From UBA6398 sp963644855 (GTDB taxonomy: Bacteria; Bacteroidota; Bacteroidia; Bacteroidales; Bacteroidaceae): a DNA stretch of 64,000 bases. Position 1 is the first letter of the stretch, and every line of letters starts with the position of its first letter. Location of the stretch: the NCBI GenBank assembly GCA_963644855.1, contig CAVIQL010000011.1, forward strand, positions 1 through 64,000, written 5' to 3'. Position numbers and translations under genes: made by a program. Shown here piece by piece: positions 60,167 to 64,000 of the stretch. The notes beneath the pieces are model-generated. The model saw only the letters and a program-made list of their open reading frames with translations, was not told where the DNA came from and did not search any database.

Positions 60167-60240
60167 AAACGATGCCTGACATTGTTTGAATAATGCCAGA
60201 CATCGTTTGAATTATATCCGATATCGTGGAAACGATATGC
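60167..60240. repeat. 21-nt-period intergenic array, locus G
   Basis: Units starting GATGCCTGAC, AATGCCAGAC, TATATCCGAT and GATATGC, 21-22 nt apart, directly behind the minisatellite. Convergent gap between the M60 and pnuT genes. Confidence 0.8.
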
Positions 60241-60255
60241 GGAGAAGTGAGTTTG

Positions 60256-60843
60256 TTAGATGTTTGCCTCCATCATTTTCTTCCATTTCTGATATCCCAA
60301 AACGGCTATCACTACGTAAAGTCCGTAGAGCCCTGCTTTGAAAGGTATCCCCTTGTTGATATAAAGGTAGCACGAAACCGCGTCTACTATTATCCATACA
60401 ATCCATTGCTCTATGTATTTTCTGGCAAGCGCCCATAGTCCCACGAAGCTCAATGCGTTGGTAAAACTGTCGAGCAAAGGCACTGTGGAGTCGGTGAAGT
60501 TTGTCAGCACATAGTATGTGGCTGCCATTGCCACAAAAAAGAATATTATGGTGGGTAATATCAACTTGGTGCGGAAGTGAGTGATAGGCATTTGCATGCC
60601 CTTCTGGTTTTTCTTCCTGCCAAACTTCCACACAAGGTATCCGTAGATGGCTGCAGCGGTGTAGTAAACCGCCATGCCTGCATCGCCATAAAGCCCGTGG
60701 CTGTAATAGAGGTATATGTCGAGTGCCGGCATTATTATTCCCACTATCCATAGGCCGATGCTTGCCTTGTATTCAAGCAGAATGTATATCAGCCCAAGGA
60801 TAGTGGTCAATATGTCGAGCCAGTGGGTGGCAAGAAATTCCAT
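60256..60843 (-). CDS. pnuT: PnuC-family transporter, probable thiamine importer PnuT
   Basis: Inner-membrane facilitator of the PnuC/SWEET-like fold. The 195 residues form about seven spans: WLDILTTILGLIYILLEYKAS, LWIVGIIMPALDIYLYYSHGLYGDAGMAVYYTAAAIYGYLVW, LPTIIFFFVAMAATYYVL, LDSFTNALSFVGLWALARKYIEQWIVWIIVDAVSCYLYINKGIPFKAGLYGLYVVIAVLGY. The paired WxxW/YxxW aromatic segments are typical. It begins 1 bp after the stop of the TonB receptor, and a TPP riboswitch heads the operon, so thiamine is the likely cargo rather than nicotinamide riboside. Confidence 0.9.
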   Translation of the reverse strand: MEFLATHWLDILTTILGLIYILLEYKASIGLWIVGIIMPALDIYLYYSHGLYGDAGMAVYYTAAAIYGYLVWKFGRKKNQKGMQMPITHFRTKLILPTIIFFFVAMAATYYVLTNFTDSTVPLLDSFTNALSFVGLWALARKYIEQWIVWIIVDAVSCYLYINKGIPFKAGLYGLYVVIAVLGYQKWKKMMEANI

Positions 60844-60844
60844 A

Positions 60845-63193
60845 TCAGAACTTCAATGTGATGTTGCCCATTGCCGTGAATCCTGCCATGGGAATGAAAC
60901 CAATCTGGTAGTAGCGGTGGTCGAGGTCGTAGCCCGAGCTCTTGCTTACTGCGCTGTAAACCCAACCGCTGCTTGCATAGTGGCGATTGAAGATGTTGTT
61001 GAAGTCAAGACCAAACACAATCTTCTTTATGCCATACGACACGCCTTTGGGATTGAAGCCATAGCTCAAATTCAGATTGCTTTGTGAATAGCAGGGAAGC
61101 GAGCGGTCTTTGTTCTGTGTGTTGTCGAGATATTGACGTCCTACGAAATTGGTATGCCATGTAGCCTCGAAGCCTGAATAATGAAAGTTGAGGAAACCGT
61201 TCAAGATAACCGAGGGCGAGAACGAAAGCGTTGATTTGTTGTAATGACGTGTTTGGGCATCTCCGTCCCAATTGTCAACATACTCGGTGAAGTCCTTGAT
61301 TTTGTTTTGCGACAAAGCAGCGTTTCCCGCAACGGTAAACCATGCAAGCGGACTCCAATCAGCCGAGAATTCAATGCCTTGACGATAACTCTTGGCTACG
61401 TTGGTAGTAAGATTCTCACCTATGTCGCTCTGCTGACCAGTCTGCACAAATTGGTCTTTGTAGTTCATGTGATAGAAGTTTATGCCGGCGTGCCAGTTGT
61501 TGCCTTCATAGTTGTAACCAAACTCGTAGTCAATCATATGCTCAGCCTTGGGCGCGGGATACGAACCATTGTCGGTGAAGTTGTTGCGCTCCGGCTCACG
61601 GCCAGCATATGCCACAGAGAAATAAGCATTGTGCCCGTTTTTATGGAAACTCAATCCGGCTTTTGGGTTCAGGAAATCATACTTCTTGTGAATGTCGAGC
61701 CTTTGTATGCTATAGTCTTTGCTGTAGTATTTGTCGTTAATGCCGTTAGTCTTATAGAACACGTGGCGATACTGCACATCGCCATATACATCAAGACAGT
61801 CGAATATATGATATGTAGCTTTGGCGAAAGCAGAATAATCGTCTTTGCGCGCATCTGAATCATAATATTTTACTCCTGTGAAGTTTTGTGTCTGACCAAC
61901 GTTCGACACATATTTGAGCTTGCCGAAATGGTTGCATCTGAACTGCGAAACATTAAGTCCACCGAGTATATCCCATCTTTCGTTTTTGTAGTTTACATTG
62001 TAAACCGCACCATATTGGTTCTGGGTAAGTCCCTTCTTCCTTACAAAATCAGCTCTCTTGATATTATTTCCTTCGGCATCGGTAGCAGAGAGTCCGAATT
62101 TGCTGAACTTAGCCTGCGGTTTAAACTCGCTATAATAGCCGTAGCCGTAAGTGTAGTGCAAAGAAAGGTTATGGCTCCAATGCTCGTTAGGCATCCAAGA
62201 CCCCGAAAGAATGTTATGATTCTGATAGAAATTATCGGTAGTCCTGTCCCAATATTTCCCGTTGTCAAGCTTATAACGATAGGTTTGGAAGTTTCCATTT
62301 GCGTCTTGTGGGAATGTCCAACTGTTTTTGTCAAACACCATGCCCTCGTAAAGCGAATTGAATTTGCCGAGCCCGTGTTTATACATGTCCTTGTATGTAC
62401 GAATGCCCTGGCTCATAAGAGAAGCATCGTCGTTTCCTGCGGTTGCTCCGTTCCATGCTTGACCAGTCTTCTCGAAGTTGCCGATATTCTTGTAGCGCAG
62501 CGTGAAATTATTCCCCAACCACGTAAGTCCGCCATAGTATGAACCCGAACGTCCGTCTGTTCCGTGCATATATCCGTCAGTTCCCGTTTCGTGGTAGGCG
62601 CCATCAAAGATAAGATGGTTCCAAAGTAAACCGGTAGAAAAGCTTGCTCCTACATTATAAGTATTGTATGAGCCATACGAGCCGGTCAATTCCAAAGCCT
62701 TTTCGCGGCTTGGCGTCTTAGTGAGCAGAGAGATAGAACCACCGAAAGCACCATCACCATTAGTGCTCGTACCTATTCCGCGTTGTATCTGTACTGATTT
62801 AAGGAGCGAAGCATAAGAGTTCATGTTTGCCCAAAATACAGTTTGGTCTTCGGGCGAATTGAGAGGCACACCATCGAGAGTAATGTTAATGCGACTGCCT
62901 GCGGCTCCACGAACGCGCATGTAGGTTGTTCCGGTGCCGACTCCGTTTTCACTCCAAGCCAAGACGCCCGGTGTGTTGGCGAATAGGAATGGAAGTTCCT
63001 TGCCGCTTTTCGAAAAGTCTTCGAGTTCTTTTTTCTTGATGTTTGCCACTGCAAACGGTGCGTTCTTTTGTGCTCGAACGCCTTTTACCACCACTTCCTG
63101 TAGCTTTTCGCTGCGAATGGAGTCGTCTGCATGTGCGGGCAATACAGCCGTTGCGGCAAGCACGAGCGAAGAGGTGAAAATCAAATTTTTCAT
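60845..63193 (-). CDS. TonB-dependent outer-membrane receptor for thiamine
   Basis: Outer-membrane barrel that takes up substrate with TonB energy. The 782 residues have a signal (LVLAATAVLPAHADD), a short TonB-box-like start (EKLQEVVVKGVRAQ), a plug domain (~45-160: LPFLFANTPGVLAWSENGVGTGTTYMRVRGAAGSRINITLDGVPLNSPED, GDGAFGGSISLLT) and a 22-strand-type barrel ending in an aromatic C-terminus (MGNITLKF). It lacks the carboxypeptidase-like N-terminal domain of SusC proteins. The TPP riboswitch upstream and pnuT downstream identify thiamine or its phosphates as cargo. Confidence 0.93.
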   Translation of the reverse strand: MKNLIFTSSLVLAATAVLPAHADDSIRSEKLQEVVVKGVRAQKNAPFAVANIKKKELEDFSKSGKELPFLFANTPGVLAWSENGVGTGTTYMRVRGAAGSRINITLDGVPLNSPEDQTVFWANMNSYASLLKSVQIQRGIGTSTNGDGAFGGSISLLTKTPSREKALELTGSYGSYNTYNVGASFSTGLLWNHLIFDGAYHETGTDGYMHGTDGRSGSYYGGLTWLGNNFTLRYKNIGNFEKTGQAWNGATAGNDDASLMSQGIRTYKDMYKHGLGKFNSLYEGMVFDKNSWTFPQDANGNFQTYRYKLDNGKYWDRTTDNFYQNHNILSGSWMPNEHWSHNLSLHYTYGYGYYSEFKPQAKFSKFGLSATDAEGNNIKRADFVRKKGLTQNQYGAVYNVNYKNERWDILGGLNVSQFRCNHFGKLKYVSNVGQTQNFTGVKYYDSDARKDDYSAFAKATYHIFDCLDVYGDVQYRHVFYKTNGINDKYYSKDYSIQRLDIHKKYDFLNPKAGLSFHKNGHNAYFSVAYAGREPERNNFTDNGSYPAPKAEHMIDYEFGYNYEGNNWHAGINFYHMNYKDQFVQTGQQSDIGENLTTNVAKSYRQGIEFSADWSPLAWFTVAGNAALSQNKIKDFTEYVDNWDGDAQTRHYNKSTLSFSPSVILNGFLNFHYSGFEATWHTNFVGRQYLDNTQNKDRSLPCYSQSNLNLSYGFNPKGVSYGIKKIVFGLDFNNIFNRHYASSGWVYSAVSKSSGYDLDHRYYQIGFIPMAGFTAMGNITLKF

Positions 63194-63239
63194 TTGATAC
63201 CTTAGATTAAAACAAAAAATACCAAAGGGATATATCCTA

Positions 63240-63335
63240 TCTGCATTTACCTACGCCGGCATTATCCGGATCAGGTTATAGGGTATGTTCTCAGCCGACC
63301 CAATAAAGTCAGCACCCCTTAGAAAGCAGTTTGCT
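63240..63335 (-). ncRNA. TPP riboswitch (THI box)
   Basis: Read on the minus strand the leader has the conserved blocks AGGGGTGCT, CTGAGA, ATACCC, ACCTGATCCGGATAATGCCG and a closing G-rich strand, in the TPP order. It lies ~50-140 bases upstream of the receptor start and would repress the uptake operon when thiamine diphosphate is plentiful. Confidence 0.95.
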
Positions 63336-63344
63336 TTCCGCGTG

Positions 63345-63352
63345 CAAAGATA
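63345..63352 (-). promoter_or_regulatory. -7 box of the thiamine-uptake operon
   Basis: Minus-strand TATCTTTG, fits TAnnTTTG, directly before the riboswitch. Confidence 0.7.
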
Positions 63353-63394
63353 CGAAAATTCTATTAAATGGTATTTGTGTGGTGTTCGTCGTTG

Positions 63395-64000
63395 TTAGAG
63401 TTTGCCCAATTCTCCGAGATAACTGTCTTTGAATCCAAGGAAATAGAGCACTCCGTCGAGCCCGATATTGCTGATTGCTTGTCGTGCGTTGGCTATTACT
63501 TTGGGTTTTGCATGGAATGCTATGCCGAGTCCTGCTTCTGAAATCATAGGCAGGTCGTTTGCTCCGTCGCCCACAGCAATCGTTTGTGCGAGATTAATGC
63601 GTTCTACTTGTGCAATGAGCCTTAATAGCTCGGCTTTGCGCGTTCCATCGACGATTTCGCCTAAGTATTTCCCTGTGAGCTTGCCGTTCTCGTCAATTTC
63701 CAATTCGTTGGCGTAAACGTAGTCTATGTTGTATTTGCGTTGTAGATACTCTCCGAAATAAGTGAAGCCGCCGCTGAGAATAGCGATTTTGTATCCGCAT
63801 TTTTTCAGAACCGACATCAGTCGGTCGGTTCCTTCGGTGATGGGTAGATTGTCGGCTATTTCTTTCATCACGCCTATGTCCAAGCCTTTGAGCAGAGCCA
63901 CGCGCTGGGTGAAACTTTCTTTGAAATCTATTTCTCCCCGCATGGCACGTGCTGTGATTTCGGCAACTTTTTCGCCTACTCCGTTGCGTTTTGCGAGTTC
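63395..64000 (-). CDS. serB: Phosphoserine phosphatase, 5' end outside window
   Basis: HAD-superfamily enzyme for the last step of serine synthesis. The frame is open to the window edge; the visible 201 codons start with ELAKRNGVGEKVAEIT, then GEIDFKESFTQRVALLKG, IAILSGGFTYFGEYL (motif II Ser), GTRKAELLRLIAQ (motif III Lys region) and AVGDGANDLPMISEAGLGIAFHAKP (motif IV). The DxDST nucleophile motif and any N-terminal ACT domains lie beyond base 64000. It is on the same strand as the thiamine operon and ends upstream of that operon's promoter. Confidence 0.95.
   Translation of the reverse strand, partial: ELAKRNGVGEKVAEITARAMRGEIDFKESFTQRVALLKGLDIGVMKEIADNLPITEGTDRLMSVLKKCGYKIAILSGGFTYFGEYLQRKYNIDYVYANELEIDENGKLTGKYLGEIVDGTRKAELLRLIAQVERINLAQTIAVGDGANDLPMISEAGLGIAFHAKPKVIANARQAISNIGLDGVLYFLGFKDSYLGELGKL

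Noticed and set aside
59702..60193. Long plus-strand reading frames (163, 140 and 136 codons) over the minisatellite
   Set aside because: They exist only because the 22-bp unit has no stop in any frame; all three frames are open alike and there is no domain or signal.

Overview
The window looks like a chromosomal segment of a gut-type Bacteroidales bacterium (Bacteroidota), perhaps Prevotellaceae or Muribaculaceae; I cannot place it more exactly. The signs are Bacteroidota-type promoters (TAnnTTTG -7 boxes, some with TTTG 19-20 nt upstream), many SPII lipoproteins, family-typical genes (DUF4105, DUF4369, DUF4738, fasciclin lipoprotein, ExbB-ExbD-ExbD-TonB), an archaeal/eukaryal-type ProRS, a thiamine TonB receptor plus PnuT under a TPP riboswitch, and a mucinase-type M60 protease. 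No tRNA, rRNA, transposase, integrase or CRISPR was recognised.

Layout: 1-6.4 kb holds the 3' part of pgk, an orphan NMT1/SsuA-like lipoprotein with a TPR protein, and rlmD with an unknown gene. 6.3-12.5 kb is an accessory cassette of four lipoproteins, including a periplasmic-binding-protein/legumain protease fusion and an alpha/beta hydrolase, bracketed by two ~91% identical copies of the 3' end of the preceding gene. 12.6-14.1 kb is proS. 14.4-17.8 kb holds DUF4369, small and fasciclin lipoproteins. 18.1-21.3 kb holds a solitary TdeIII-like restriction enzyme, a PBP4-type carboxypeptidase and an esterase. 21.6-33.1 kb is valS, a DUF4105 (Lnb-like) gene, a phosphatase-fold protein without its metal ligands, secA and a PiT phosphate transporter. 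33.3-37.0 kb (minus) is mrp, trmB, a DUF975 membrane protein and ilvE. 37.6-41.7 kb is a TonB energy-transduction operon with a PstS-like lipoprotein. 42.0-51.2 kb holds an acyltransferase, a DUF4738 lipoprotein, an ABC ATPase, two MATE exporters, thiamine pyrophosphokinase, tadA, pyrH and a lactonase-fold lipoprotein. 51.6-59.6 kb encodes two very large secreted proteins, one an M60 protease. 59.7-64 kb has a 22-bp minisatellite, the thiamine-uptake operon and the 3' part of serB.

Most striking patterns: (1) a superfamily of intergenic arrays with a 21-nt period occurs about every 5 kb and is present in all five convergent gene gaps, including one perfect 42-bp palindrome; (2) the cassette at 7.2-12.1 kb looks like an acquired envelope-sensing/proteolysis module inserted at the 3' end of a gene; (3) the 22-bp minisatellite has a strict 66-bp higher-order pattern. 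The envelope theme is strong: SecA, a probable lipoprotein acyltransferase, TonB motors and many surface lipoproteins would work together in building and energising the outer membrane.
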